NCBI RefSeq assembly: GCF_034670185.1
Contig: NZ_JAXMNY010000002.1
Coordinates: 682,001 to 746,000, forward strand
DNA from: Nisaea sp.
Lineage (GTDB): Bacteria; Pseudomonadota; Alphaproteobacteria; Thalassobaculales; Thalassobaculaceae
Reading direction: 5' to 3'
DNA: 64,000 nt
Positions 24,370-33,386 of this stretch are shown piece by piece (positions within the stretch are counted from its first letter, which is position 1; each line of letters starts with the position of its first letter). The position numbers were made by a program, and so were the translations under genes. The notes under the pieces are model-generated. The model searched no databases and was not told where the DNA came from. It saw only the letters and a program-made list of their open reading frames with translations.

Positions 24370-27300
24370 TTGTCCCAGTCTCTCCTATCTCCTGCCGGTC
24401 TGACCTCGCCAATTATTGTCGGAGCGTCAGACGGATCGGGAACAGGAGCTTTGGTTGAAATACTGGAAGAACTCGGCGTCTATATGGGCGCCGAGCAGAA
24501 TCTCGCAGGCGCCTCCGTGCCCTTTGAAAAGACCCTGAATACTTTCCTCAACAACGTCCTGATTCAGCAACGGTCCATCCAGACACAGCCTTCCCGGCTA
24601 CCGTCAAACCTCTACAAGCGCATGGGCGTCGCCCTCTTGCAGGCCGCAAGTGCCCATTTACGGGCAAAATCGGGCAATAGCCCCAGATGGGGAATCAAGA
24701 ATTCCCGGCACATATTTATCCTGCCTATTCTGCTCGACCTCTTTCCCGGCATGAAGTTCGTGCAAATCGTGCGCGATGGGCGCGACGTTGCGATTTCGGC
24801 CAATCGGATACAGGTGAACAATCATTTTGAAAGCCTCTTTGCCGAAAAGCTCGGCGATGATGTTGAGATTGCCGCCATCCGGCTCTGGTCGAAGGTAAAT
24901 GTCGATGCGGCTAACTGGTGTCGCTACGTGCTCGGAGACAGATACATTGAGATCCGATACGAGGATCTCTGCGCAAATCCAGTAGAGACGGTCCGAAAGC
25001 TCACAGATTTCGTCGATCTGTCGGATATATGCACAGCGCAGGACATCCAGCGCGCTGCGTCACGTATCCATCCACCTGAGTCTCTCGAAGGTTGGAAACA
25101 CCTTCCGCCGGAGCGCCTGAAGTTATTCGAAGACCAAGGAGCGCGAGGACTCGCCTATTTCGGATACGCTCCACCAAAGCAAACGACTCTCCGGAGAGAC
25201 CCGCTGAAGAGCGATTGTGTCGCAATTTTTGGCATGCATCGAGGTGGCACCTCCGCCACGGCCAGCCTCCTTAAAGCTGCAGGATATGAGTTCGGATCGG
25301 CATTGATGCCGCCATCAGCGGACAATTCAGCGGGATATTGGGAGAACGAAAAACTCGTCGCGATCAGCGAACGACTGCAGGATCTCCGAGGCCGCCACTG
25401 GTCCGACTGCCGACCGGCAGACGTGGGAGAGATTCCCGCCGCAAAACAGGACGCGCTTGCCGTGGAAGCCGTCGCTTTGCTGCGATCAGAGTTCAACGGC
25501 AGCCCGCGCTTTGCGATGAAAGACCCTCGCATGTCGATCCTTGCGGATTTCTGGATCGATAGCTTGAAGAAAGCCAATGGCCGCTCGCCTCGGATTGTTC
25601 TGATCGTCCGCAATCCTGGTGCCGTTGCAGCATCTCTCGCGTCCAGGGACAACCTGCCACACGACACAGCGCTTTGGTGTTGGATCAACCATATGCAAGA
25701 GGCCGAAAGGGCAACACGCCGCCTGGAGCGGATCGTCATCGACTATGACGCCCTCGTGGAGCACGATCCGCCAACCCTTGAAAAACTGCGTGAATTTCTA
25801 GGGGCTGCTGAACGGCTTGATGCCGTCGGCTTACAACAGGACCTGCGCCATCATCGTCCCCCGAAGGCAAAGGGCGGTTCCCGTCCGTACGCGCTCGCCT
25901 TTGAGTTCTACGATCTCCTGCGTGCCCTTACCGAAACGGATGCAGGTCCCGCAAGAACTCGGATATCATACTTCAACAAGAAGCTGAGCAAGGCTTTTGA
26001 GGTCACTGCCCCCATGCTCCGCCAGCAAGAGAACTTGTATCGCCTTGCCGCCGACAGTAACGACACATACAGGGGGATCTCGGCAATGAACCTGCTGCAT
26101 ATTTTCCGGCAGAGAGATGCCTTGAAGCACCTCGGTGACAAGGTCGGCCGTCTGCGGTCCGCTTGGCAACAGGATTATGAACACCACACCCAGCACAAGT
26201 CGAAATCTCCCGCCTATCTGGGCTATCAGAGCTGGCTGGATCTATACGAAAACAGCGACACCGAACTGGACAAGATCAGGTCCCACATTGCGACGCTCGA
26301 TCGCGTGCCTCAGTTCGACCTGGTGATCATTGAGAACCATCAGACGGATAAGGAACCCACCGACGTCAGTGTCGGCAAACAACAGATGGTTTATCCGGAT
26401 CGGTCGCTGACCCTGAAGGCCGGGGACGTTTCATTCGACCAAGAGATTGCAGGATTCGTCCAGGCAGGCAAATCGGACTATATAGCGTTCCACGACAAAC
26501 GCTTCCGATTGCAAACGGAAGCCCTCACGCGGCTTCTGGCGGAAGCCGCTGCATTTCCGGATGCTGCCCTGCTTTACGGTGATCAGGATGAACTGGGCCC
26601 CGACGAGGCCCGAACCAAACCCTGGTTCAAGGGCTCCGCTTGGGACCAAGATGAACATCTTGCACGAAACCTCGTCGGCGGAGTGATCCTCGTGCGAAGG
26701 GCGGATCTGGCCGCTCTTCCGAAACTCAGCCCAGAGGAAGCGGCCGAACCGCTCTTCTCAATTGCCGCCAAGATCACCGCCGCCGACGTAGATGGACACG
26801 CTCACCATGTACCCTGTGTGCTTGCAAGCAGGCGTGCGAGCCAGGATAGCAACGCAAACATAGAAACCCACCGCCGCGCGGCTGAAACACTGCTTCCTTC
26901 ATCAGTGTCCATCGAACAGGGGCTTGGCACTGGAGCGCTGAGAGTTCGCTACCCACTGCCCGGCCTGCCCCCGAAAGTCTCCATCATCATCCCCACTCGA
27001 GACGGTGGCAAACATCTGGCCAGGTGCCTGAATGGATTGCGAAAACAAACTGCCTATCCTGACGTTGAGGTCATCATCGTCGACAATGGCAGCCAGCAAC
27101 CGGAGACGCTGAAAACCCTTTCCAAATTCGCTGACAGTGGATATGGCCGCGTCGTCCGGCACGATGCACCGTTCAATTATCCGCAGCTCAACAATATCGG
27201 GCGCGAGCACGCGACAGGCGATATCCTATGTTTGCTCAACGACGATATTGAGCCAATGCAATCCGACTGGCTCACCGAGTTGGTCTCTCAAGCCCTGCGT

Positions 27301-29448
27301 CCGGAAATCGGCGCCACCGGGGCTCTCTTGTTCCACGAGAACGGCACCGTGCAGCACGCTGGCGTTGTCGTCGGTATGGGTGGCGGGCCCGGCGCCCATT
27401 TCATGCGCGCCTACCGGGATACCGATCTCAATAGGGAAGGATTTTGCCTCAGTACCCGGCAGTATTCTGCTGTGACCGCAGCGTGTCTGGTTGTTCGAAC
27501 CGAAGTTTATGACGAGCTACAAGGAATGGACCCGACACATCTGCCGGTGAGCTATAACGACGTGGATTTCTGCCTACGGCTGCGCCAGAAAGGCTACCGT
27601 GTCCTTTTCACACCGCATGCTCGTCTCTGGCATCTGGAATCAGCGACCCGGGGTAATGACAAGAGGAAGCGGATCGAACGTCAGTGGCGACGCGATGTCG
27701 ACATCATGCGGGCAAGATGGGGGGATGTGATCGACGAAGACCCATTCCTCAGCCCAAACCTATCTGATCACCATTCCAAACCGACCCTTGCTTTTCCACC
27801 GCGCAGAAGCTGCGCGTGGCGGCCAAAAGCGGATTGGGATGCGCAAGCCATTCGTGACAGTATTCCCGAGATGGCCAAATATTCCGGAACGCCAGTCGGG
27901 TTGCTCGAATACCAAGCTTCCGAACTGGCGGTAAAATGCGGCGACCTGCCTCTTGCCAACACCCTGATAAAATCAGCCCGACGTAAACTGCCGCGTGACC
28001 CCAGAATACTCCTTGCCGCCGCTGTCATCGCCAAACAGACAGGCGCCACAGAAGACGCTCTCAATACACTGCGCCATCTGGTGAAATTGCATCCAAACAC
28101 GGTCAGCGGACTCTACAACCTTGGCAACATCCTGCTTGAAAGCGGCCGTCTGGAAGAGGCCGTAAAAGCATATAAAACCGCCATTGAGCTACGCCCATCG
28201 CACCTCGGCGTCGCAGTTAATCTCTCGATTGCGCTTTGCAAAAACGACAGGGCCGCCGACTCGATCGGGTATCTGGAAACTTCCCTGGCGCACTACCCGG
28301 ATAACCCCACTTTGGTCTGTCAACTCGGCCAAGCCTATCTGCAGATGGGCGAGCTGGAAAAGGCTATAGAATACCTCCGCAAGAGCGCACAGGCAGATCC
28401 AGGAAACATGGCTGCGGTGTTCAATCTCGGTATTTCGCTGAAACGGAGTGGCGACCTGGATGGTGCCCTGCGTGCCTATCAGGATGGAATCAACCGGTTC
28501 GGCGCCACAGAGGAAGTCATCCTAAACTTCGGCTCCATCCTGAGTGAACAGGGCCGACATGACGTAGCTCACGCTACACTCGCACGATTCGCGGTCACGT
28601 CGGAAGTATCTGCCGATTTTCTGGAGCGGCTGGCCATCTCGGCATTCAGAAACCAAGACTCTGTGGCAGGTTTCACTGCGCTCGCGAACATCCGCAAGCG
28701 CGGTTTCAGTGATGCTTCGACAATCTGGGCACCAGGGCAGGAGCTCTCCGGGAAATATCTCAGCATCGTATCCGGACCGGACAGACTTCTGTTTCTGGCC
28801 CTACTGCCTGCTCTTGCCGAGCTGCACTCTCGTCTGAACAATCTTGCCCGCGGCTGGCAGATCAGTGTCGCTGCCGATTTGTCTCGTCTTACGGAACAAT
28901 GCATCGAAGGCATCCCGGTAAATTCCGGCGGCGACGGCAAACGATCGGACATAACGATCCTGGTCGAGCAGATCCCGGAAATACTAGCATCTCTTTCGGC
29001 CATGCCAGGCTCAACCAGGTCAATAGACCTTTTCAAGGCGTTCTCAACCTCTGAGACCAACCGCTGCCATATCGAATTCGAAAATGGAACGGTCGTAGAT
29101 GCTAAACAGGCCGCTGTTCTGCAAACATTTCTGGGCGGTCATCACCGCAGCTTTCAGTCTCCCGATCCTAAAGGTGCCTTGTCTATCTTGCGAACAGTTC
29201 TTGGAAACAGGACGACCGTCATGAAAAAGCTCATCCGGCGGTGGGACGGGCTCGACCGGATCGAACAAATTGCCACGGCGGGATCTGTGGTGACAGACGA
29301 TCCGGTGCTGGCAATGCTCGCCTGTTCGACCGGACGCCGGGCGCTGCTGATCCGAAAGGAGAGGACGGAAAAGCAATGGTCTGATGCCTTGCTGGCCGAA
29401 ACAGGTGTTGAAATCGCCGGACCGGAGCGGTCTGACAAAACATCCTAG
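24370..29448 (+). CDS. Giant multidomain protein: two sulfotransferase domains, GT2 glycosyltransferase and TPR repeats
   Basis: This is a 1692-residue protein. Residues about 14-270 are a sulfotransferase with a 5'-phosphosulfate loop (VGASDGSGTGALVEIL) and 3'-phosphate motif IVRDGRDVAIS. Residues about 283-490 are a second one (FGMHRGGTSATASLLKAAG, IVRNPGAVAASLASRD). Residues about 868-1110 are a GT2 glycosyltransferase (VSIIIPTRDGGKHLARCL, IIVDNGSQ, LLNDDIEP, NDVDFCLRL). Residues about 1240-1400 contain about five TPRs (LYNLGNILLESGRLEEAV). The final 290 residues are unassigned. The start is a TTG at 24370, needed to include the first nucleotide-binding loop, with a stop just upstream. The 28-bp spacing suggests an operon with the RTX gene. 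It probably makes or attaches a sulfated surface glycan, inferred from domains. The acceptor is unknown. Confidence 0.88.
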   Translation: MSQSLLSPAGLTSPIIVGASDGSGTGALVEILEELGVYMGAEQNLAGASVPFEKTLNTFLNNVLIQQRSIQTQPSRLPSNLYKRMGVALLQAASAHLRAKSGNSPRWGIKNSRHIFILPILLDLFPGMKFVQIVRDGRDVAISANRIQVNNHFESLFAEKLGDDVEIAAIRLWSKVNVDAANWCRYVLGDRYIEIRYEDLCANPVETVRKLTDFVDLSDICTAQDIQRAASRIHPPESLEGWKHLPPERLKLFEDQGARGLAYFGYAPPKQTTLRRDPLKSDCVAIFGMHRGGTSATASLLKAAGYEFGSALMPPSADNSAGYWENEKLVAISERLQDLRGRHWSDCRPADVGEIPAAKQDALAVEAVALLRSEFNGSPRFAMKDPRMSILADFWIDSLKKANGRSPRIVLIVRNPGAVAASLASRDNLPHDTALWCWINHMQEAERATRRLERIVIDYDALVEHDPPTLEKLREFLGAAERLDAVGLQQDLRHHRPPKAKGGSRPYALAFEFYDLLRALTETDAGPARTRISYFNKKLSKAFEVTAPMLRQQENLYRLAADSNDTYRGISAMNLLHIFRQRDALKHLGDKVGRLRSAWQQDYEHHTQHKSKSPAYLGYQSWLDLYENSDTELDKIRSHIATLDRVPQFDLVIIENHQTDKEPTDVSVGKQQMVYPDRSLTLKAGDVSFDQEIAGFVQAGKSDYIAFHDKRFRLQTEALTRLLAEAAAFPDAALLYGDQDELGPDEARTKPWFKGSAWDQDEHLARNLVGGVILVRRADLAALPKLSPEEAAEPLFSIAAKITAADVDGHAHHVPCVLASRRASQDSNANIETHRRAAETLLPSSVSIEQGLGTGALRVRYPLPGLPPKVSIIIPTRDGGKHLARCLNGLRKQTAYPDVEVIIVDNGSQQPETLKTLSKFADSGYGRVVRHDAPFNYPQLNNIGREHATGDILCLLNDDIEPMQSDWLTELVSQALRPEIGATGALLFHENGTVQHAGVVVGMGGGPGAHFMRAYRDTDLNREGFCLSTRQYSAVTAACLVVRTEVYDELQGMDPTHLPVSYNDVDFCLRLRQKGYRVLFTPHARLWHLESATRGNDKRKRIERQWRRDVDIMRARWGDVIDEDPFLSPNLSDHHSKPTLAFPPRRSCAWRPKADWDAQAIRDSIPEMAKYSGTPVGLLEYQASELAVKCGDLPLANTLIKSARRKLPRDPRILLAAAVIAKQTGATEDALNTLRHLVKLHPNTVSGLYNLGNILLESGRLEEAVKAYKTAIELRPSHLGVAVNLSIALCKNDRAADSIGYLETSLAHYPDNPTLVCQLGQAYLQMGELEKAIEYLRKSAQADPGNMAAVFNLGISLKRSGDLDGALRAYQDGINRFGATEEVILNFGSILSEQGRHDVAHATLARFAVTSEVSADFLERLAISAFRNQDSVAGFTALANIRKRGFSDASTIWAPGQELSGKYLSIVSGPDRLLFLALLPALAELHSRLNNLARGWQISVAADLSRLTEQCIEGIPVNSGGDGKRSDITILVEQIPEILASLSAMPGSTRSIDLFKAFSTSETNRCHIEFENGTVVDAKQAAVLQTFLGGHHRSFQSPDPKGALSILRTVLGNRTTVMKKLIRRWDGLDRIEQIATAGSVVTDDPVLAMLACSTGRRALLIRKERTEKQWSDALLAETGVEIAGPERSDKTS

Positions 29449-29482
29449 AGATATCGTCTTGAGTGATGGCTCAATACCCCCT

Positions 29483-29785
29483 TCAGCCGCCGAATTCCGT
29501 CGCCGCCGCATCCATACGCGTCGCGAGATCGATATCGAGACGGGTCAGGCCGCCCGCATCGTGGGTGGTGAGAGTGACGTCCAGCCGGTTATAGACGTTG
29601 AACCATTCGGGATGGTGATCCATCTCCTCGGCGATCTCCGCTACCGCGCTCATGAAGCCGAATGCGGCTTTGAAGTCCGGAAACCGGTATTTCCGCTGGA
29701 TGGCATCGCGGTCGTCAAGCAGGCGCCAGTCCGCAAGACCGGCCAATGCCTGTTCCCGTTCCGGGCCTGTGAGCTTTTTCGCCAT
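29483..29785 (-). CDS. Pterin-4-alpha-carbinolamine dehydratase (PhhB family)
   Basis: This 100-residue enzyme dehydrates 4a-hydroxytetrahydropterin, regenerating the cofactor for aromatic amino acid hydroxylases. It shows the family motif EEMDHHPEWFNVYNRLDVTL and the later HDAGGLTRLDIDLA, which together supply the active-site histidines. ATG at 29785 has GAGGAGG five bases upstream. No phenylalanine hydroxylase gene lies nearby, so a different pterin role is possible. It is divergent from the metallopeptidase gene with a 68-bp spacer and converges on the giant sulfotransferase gene. Confidence 0.92.
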   Translation of the reverse strand: MAKKLTGPEREQALAGLADWRLLDDRDAIQRKYRFPDFKAAFGFMSAVAEIAEEMDHHPEWFNVYNRLDVTLTTHDAGGLTRLDIDLATRMDAAATEFGG

Positions 29786-29853
29786 TGCCGCCTCCTCACT
29801 TGTTTTCAGCACCCAGACTAGCGAAAAATCCGGCCGCCGGTTATAGCGATACC

Positions 29854-30252
29854 ATGAGCCAGCCCATCGAGCCGCCCAGCCTCGACGATATCGAGGCCCT
29901 CGCCCGCAAAGCGTTTCAGACGATCCCGGACGCGTTCCGTGCGCAGACCGGGGACGTCATGTTCCTTGTTACCGACTTTGCCGAAAAGGACGTGCTGGAC
30001 GAACTTGGCGCCGAAAGCCCGTTCGAGATCCTCGGCCTCTATGCCGGCATTCCGTTCGGAGAGGCCGGGACACTTGCCAGTCCGTCCGACCTCAACCGGA
30101 TCTTCCTCTACCGCCGGCCGATCCTCGACTATTGGTGCGAGACCGGCGAAGACCTGAGTGACATCGTCCGGCATGTGCTGATCCACGAGATCGGGCACCA
30201 TTACGGCTTCTCCGACGACGATATGGAAATTATCGAGGCCAACGCCGACTGA
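29854..30252 (+). CDS. Zincin-like metallopeptidase family protein (DUF1025 type)
   Basis: This 132-residue protein has a HExxH zinc motif in VLIHEIGHHYGFSDDDM (about residues 107-123), the signature of the small zincin-like family (PF06262). The N-terminus (PPSLDDIEALARKAFQTIP) and the central LGLYAGIPFG are also family features. Proteolytic activity has not been demonstrated for most members. It is followed by 71 bp and the NsrR-box promoter of the globin gene, so it is probably a separate transcript. Confidence 0.85.
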   Translation: MSQPIEPPSLDDIEALARKAFQTIPDAFRAQTGDVMFLVTDFAEKDVLDELGAESPFEILGLYAGIPFGEAGTLASPSDLNRIFLYRRPILDYWCETGEDLSDIVRHVLIHEIGHHYGFSDDDMEIIEANAD

Positions 30253-30307
30253 CTCACCAGCCACTCCATTCCGCCTGAGCTGAGGGGGTCGTATCAGACA
30301 TGACGTC

Positions 30308-30346
30308 TTGCGCTTTGCCATTTAAGATGCATATTAAATACATCTT
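30308..30346 (+). promoter_or_regulatory. Promoter with overlapping NsrR box upstream of the globin gene
   Basis: An 11-1-11 inverted repeat lies at 30324-30346 (left AAGATGCATAT, right AAATACATCTT). It closely matches the known NsrR half-site AAGATGYATTT. It covers the -10 of a promoter with TTGCGC (30308-30313) and TATTAA (30332-30337), 18 bp apart. The box ends 20 bp before the globin ATG, so a bound repressor would block transcription until nitric oxide destroys its Fe-S cluster. Confidence 0.8.
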
Positions 30347-30366
30347 TTAGCATCAGAGTTCGGACC

Positions 30367-30825
30367 ATGACCTCCATTCCGATCCGCAGCAGACCGGCCT
30401 CACGGGAAGATCTTCGCGCCGACGCGGAGGCGATCGGCATTACCGAGGCCTATATCTCGACACTCGTCGACAGCTTCTACGGCCATATCCGCGCGGATGA
30501 GGTGCTCGGTCCGATCTTCGAGAGGCGGATCGGCGATGGCTGGGACCCGCATCTCGCCCGGATGAAAGCCTTCTGGGGATCGGTCGCGCTTTATACCGGG
30601 CAATATTCCGGCAAACCGGTTCCCGTGCATTACGCCATAACGGAAATCGAGGCCGGGCATTTCGATCACTGGCTCACGCTGTTCGAAAAGACACTGGAGG
30701 AGACGGCGCCGACACCCGGCGTGGTGCCCTATTTCATGGAACGCGCCCGGCGCATCGCCGAGAGCCTGAAGCTGGCGATCTTCGGTGTGCCGGAGCTGCA
30801 ACGTGCCCGGAGCCCGAAGCCGTGA
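30367..30825 (+). CDS. Truncated haemoglobin, group III type
   Basis: This 152-residue globin of the 2-on-2 fold has ITEAYISTLVDSFYGHIRADEVL split over helices A/B, LARMKAFWGSVALYTGQYSG and a proximal-His region in ITEIEAGHFDHWLTLFEKT. The overall layout fits group III truncated globins, whose members bind oxygen or nitric oxide and may detoxify NO. An NsrR box overlaps its promoter and an NsrR-type regulator follows 30 bp downstream. Context therefore supports a role in nitrosative stress. Confidence 0.86.
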   Translation: MTSIPIRSRPASREDLRADAEAIGITEAYISTLVDSFYGHIRADEVLGPIFERRIGDGWDPHLARMKAFWGSVALYTGQYSGKPVPVHYAITEIEAGHFDHWLTLFEKTLEETAPTPGVVPYFMERARRIAESLKLAIFGVPELQRARSPKP

Positions 30826-30855
30826 CCGCGCCGATCCACACGGAGTAGCATCGAC

Positions 30856-31284
30856 ATGCGGCTCAATACCCAGACTGACTATGCCCTGCGCCTGCTGATG
30901 CATCTGGCGGTGAACTCCTCCCGGCTGGTGACCATCCAGGAGGTCGCGGACCGTTTCTCCATCTCCAAAAATCACCTGATGAAACTGGCCAGCACCCTCG
31001 CCCGTGAAGGGTTCGTCATTTCCGTCCGCGGACGCTCCGGCGGCCTGAAGCTGGCGAGACCATCGGAGCGGATCACTGTCGGTGCAATTGTCCGCTGCAT
31101 GGAGAACGATTTCGCATTGGTCGAATGCTTTCAGGCGGAGCGGGGTGAATGCCTCATCACCCCCGCCTGCCGGCTGAAGGGCGTGCTGAACGGCGCCGCC
31201 GCGGCTTTCCTTGCGGAACTCGACCGCTGCACCCTCTCCGATCTTGTTCAGAACAACGCGCCACTGGAGCTGATGCTGGCCTGA
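30856..31284 (+). CDS. nsrR: Rrf2-family nitric-oxide-sensing repressor (NsrR-like)
   Basis: This 142-residue Rrf2 protein has a winged-helix N-terminus (MRLNTQTDYALRLLMHLAV, then ISKNHLMKLASTLAREGF and VRGRSGGLKLA). Three cysteines, C-x7-C-x5-C, lie in ECFQAERGECLITPACRLKG, the spacing of the [4Fe-4S] ligands of NsrR. It sits in an apparent operon behind the globin and under the NsrR box, so it is likely autoregulated. IscR- or RirA-type roles are less likely given that cysteine spacing and the box sequence. Confidence 0.88.
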   Translation: MRLNTQTDYALRLLMHLAVNSSRLVTIQEVADRFSISKNHLMKLASTLAREGFVISVRGRSGGLKLARPSERITVGAIVRCMENDFALVECFQAERGECLITPACRLKGVLNGAAAAFLAELDRCTLSDLVQNNAPLELMLA

Positions 31285-31293
31285 TCCGCCGCC

Positions 31294-32652
31294 TCAGGTC
31301 ACCGCATCTACAGCCCGCGCGGCATCAGCGAGCCCATAGCCGACCGCCCCGTCCGGACCCGGTCGCGCTTTGCGGCCATTGGCATTCATGCCCGAAGTGA
31401 TATCCCTGGCCGTGTATTTAAGCAGGTTCTTGATCTCCTGCGGCGAGAGGCCTGGTTTGACTTCCTTCAGCAGAGCGCAGATTCCGGCCACCATCGGCGT
31501 CGCGGAGGAGGAACCGCTGAAGGCGAACCAGCCGTCCCGTGCCGCGCTGCCGCCATGAGCGGCCTGGGGCACCGGCAGGGTGATGTAGTCCTCTTCCGCC
31601 TTGCTGCCGCAGAGTCCGCAGAGATCCGGGGTCTGCCGACCGGGGAACCAAGTGGAATCAAACCCGCTGGTGTGATCCGAGGCCCGATAGTTCAGATCCC
31701 GGTCTACATACACCCCGCCGACACTGATCACCTCGGGTATGCTGCCGGGAAAGCCTTTCACTCCCCCATTACCGGCCGCGACGCAGACCACGATCCCCCG
31801 TGCAATCGCATCCAGGACCGTGAGATGGAACGGCTTCAGATTGTTGGGCAGTGTCGGACTATTCTCCTCCAGTTCGGCTGCCCAACTGCAGGAAATCACA
31901 TCGGGCCCCATCTCGACGGCGGTCTTGAAACCCAGCGTCTTGTTCACCTGTTTGATACCAATGAAATTCACACCCGGAGCAACCGCGAGCAAGTTGGCCG
32001 AGATCCCCGTTCCGTGCCCCGATAGATCCGTCTCGTAGTCGATTGCATCCGGAGCCGCGATGGCGAGATAATTGTAGCCGTGCGCGTCGAAATAGGGATG
32101 TTTGAAAAAGCCGTTATCCGGCATGGCCACAGTCACGCCACGCCCGAAGATCCCCCTTTGATGCACAGTCCTGGCCTGCATCAGCAGGGCGACATCATCT
32201 GGAACGCGTAGCCGAAACTTGTCATCCCCGAATGGCGGGACGCTCTCCGGCGGCAAAATTCGCTCGCCCGCGAAATAATGTGGCGGCCGCTGCACATAAG
32301 CCCGCTCGATAATCGTCTCCAGCCCGTCGATTTCCGGAACTCGGAACGCAGCGCCGGGCGGCGGGGCAAGAGAGCGCACGTCATCCGCTCGCTCCTCCTC
32401 GACCAATTCGGTTTCGAAGAATTCTTTGAATTTCTCCGCCTCGATAGAGGCTGAGATGCTGAACCGGCCGATCTTGTCGATGGTAAAATCGCGCACTCCA
32501 AGCTTTCGGGCGCATTCGATCTGCCGCGATGGATTGGCGGCAAAATCATTCACGGTCGCGACACTTGGATAGACACCGTCGGCGAACATGGACGGGCGTC
32601 CCGCATCCGGGAACACAACAATTTCAAGGCGAAGAATCTGATCGTCAGACAT
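31294..32652 (-). CDS. S8 family serine peptidase (subtilase) without signal peptide
   Basis: This 452-residue subtilisin-like protease has an N-terminal extension of about 150 residues, possibly a prodomain. The catalytic triad lies in VTVAMPDNGFFKHPYF (Asp), DLSGHGTGISANLLA (His) and SGSSSATPMVAGICALL (Ser), with the oxyanion Asn in CVAAGNGG. An inserted CGLCGSKAEEDY has a CxxC pair that could bind metal or form a disulfide. No signal peptide or membrane segment is visible, so it may act in the cytoplasm. ATG at 32652 follows GGGAGGAAACGTC. It converges on nsrR with only 9 bp between the stops. Confidence 0.85.
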   Translation of the reverse strand: MSDDQILRLEIVVFPDAGRPSMFADGVYPSVATVNDFAANPSRQIECARKLGVRDFTIDKIGRFSISASIEAEKFKEFFETELVEEERADDVRSLAPPPGAAFRVPEIDGLETIIERAYVQRPPHYFAGERILPPESVPPFGDDKFRLRVPDDVALLMQARTVHQRGIFGRGVTVAMPDNGFFKHPYFDAHGYNYLAIAAPDAIDYETDLSGHGTGISANLLAVAPGVNFIGIKQVNKTLGFKTAVEMGPDVISCSWAAELEENSPTLPNNLKPFHLTVLDAIARGIVVCVAAGNGGVKGFPGSIPEVISVGGVYVDRDLNYRASDHTSGFDSTWFPGRQTPDLCGLCGSKAEEDYITLPVPQAAHGGSAARDGWFAFSGSSSATPMVAGICALLKEVKPGLSPQEIKNLLKYTARDITSGMNANGRKARPGPDGAVGYGLADAARAVDAVT

Positions 32653-32728
32653 GACGTTTCCTCCCGCAATGAGCGTGCAGATTTATTTTTATATAACTTT
32701 TTGCGTGAATTTATGAATGGAATTGTTT

Positions 32729-33376
32729 TTACGCCTGCCGGCAATCTCCGGCGGACGGAACCACCCGGCCAAGCCAGACGGCCCGCGCGGTCTCTTCATT
32801 CTGCGAAAGCGGGATCTGCCGAAAGCCGGCCCGCTTCCAAAAGGCCAGGCCACCCGCATTGCCGGGATTGACGCCAACATGAACCCGGACGGCTCCAGCC
32901 TCGCGTGCAGCCGCGAACCAGCGCTCAAGCAGCCTGGTTCCGATGCCCTGACGTTGCAGGCGTGGCAACAGGTTCATATGAAGGTGGCCCGGGCACTCCG
33001 CGAAAACAGCATCGGGGATCACCGCCGTATGGTGCATCCGGTGCGCCCGCTTCGTGTCCGCATCACAGTCCGGCGGCAATACTGCTCCCGGATCGGGGTA
33101 GCGAGCACGCAAGGCCGGCCACCATTCGCACTCAAGCTGCGCTTCGAACGAACGGGTGTCGGCGGTCCCGACAACATAACCGGCAGGACCGAGATCGTCT
33201 TCCGCGACAAAACAGAGGTCAGGCGCCAGCGCCGCGTAGGGCCCGACATAGATATGTCCCATAAGATCAGGGTCCCGATAGAGATGCCGCGCATCTCCCC
33301 CGACGTCTCCCGTCATCACCGAAATCTTGTAGAGCGCCGGAAGGTCCGCTTTGCGGTATTCCCTGATGCGGATCAC
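32729..33376 (-). CDS. GNAT family N-acetyltransferase
   Basis: This 215-residue GNAT protein begins VIRIREYRKADLPALYKIS. It has the acetyl-CoA-binding pattern LLPRLQRQGIGTRLLERWFAA (split around QRQGIG) and a late VNPGNAGGLAFWKRAGF. The insert between the N-terminal part and the core is long (about 60 residues), as in the family of putative O-GlcNAcase-type acetyltransferases. The substrate is unknown. GTG at 33376 is favoured, 10 bp after the mutL stop, so it is in an operon with mutL and pgi. Confidence 0.82.
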   Translation of the reverse strand: MIRIREYRKADLPALYKISVMTGDVGGDARHLYRDPDLMGHIYVGPYAALAPDLCFVAEDDLGPAGYVVGTADTRSFEAQLECEWWPALRARYPDPGAVLPPDCDADTKRAHRMHHTAVIPDAVFAECPGHLHMNLLPRLQRQGIGTRLLERWFAAAREAGAVRVHVGVNPGNAGGLAFWKRAGFRQIPLSQNEETARAVWLGRVVPSAGDCRQA

Positions 33377-33386
33377 GGAGGCTCCC

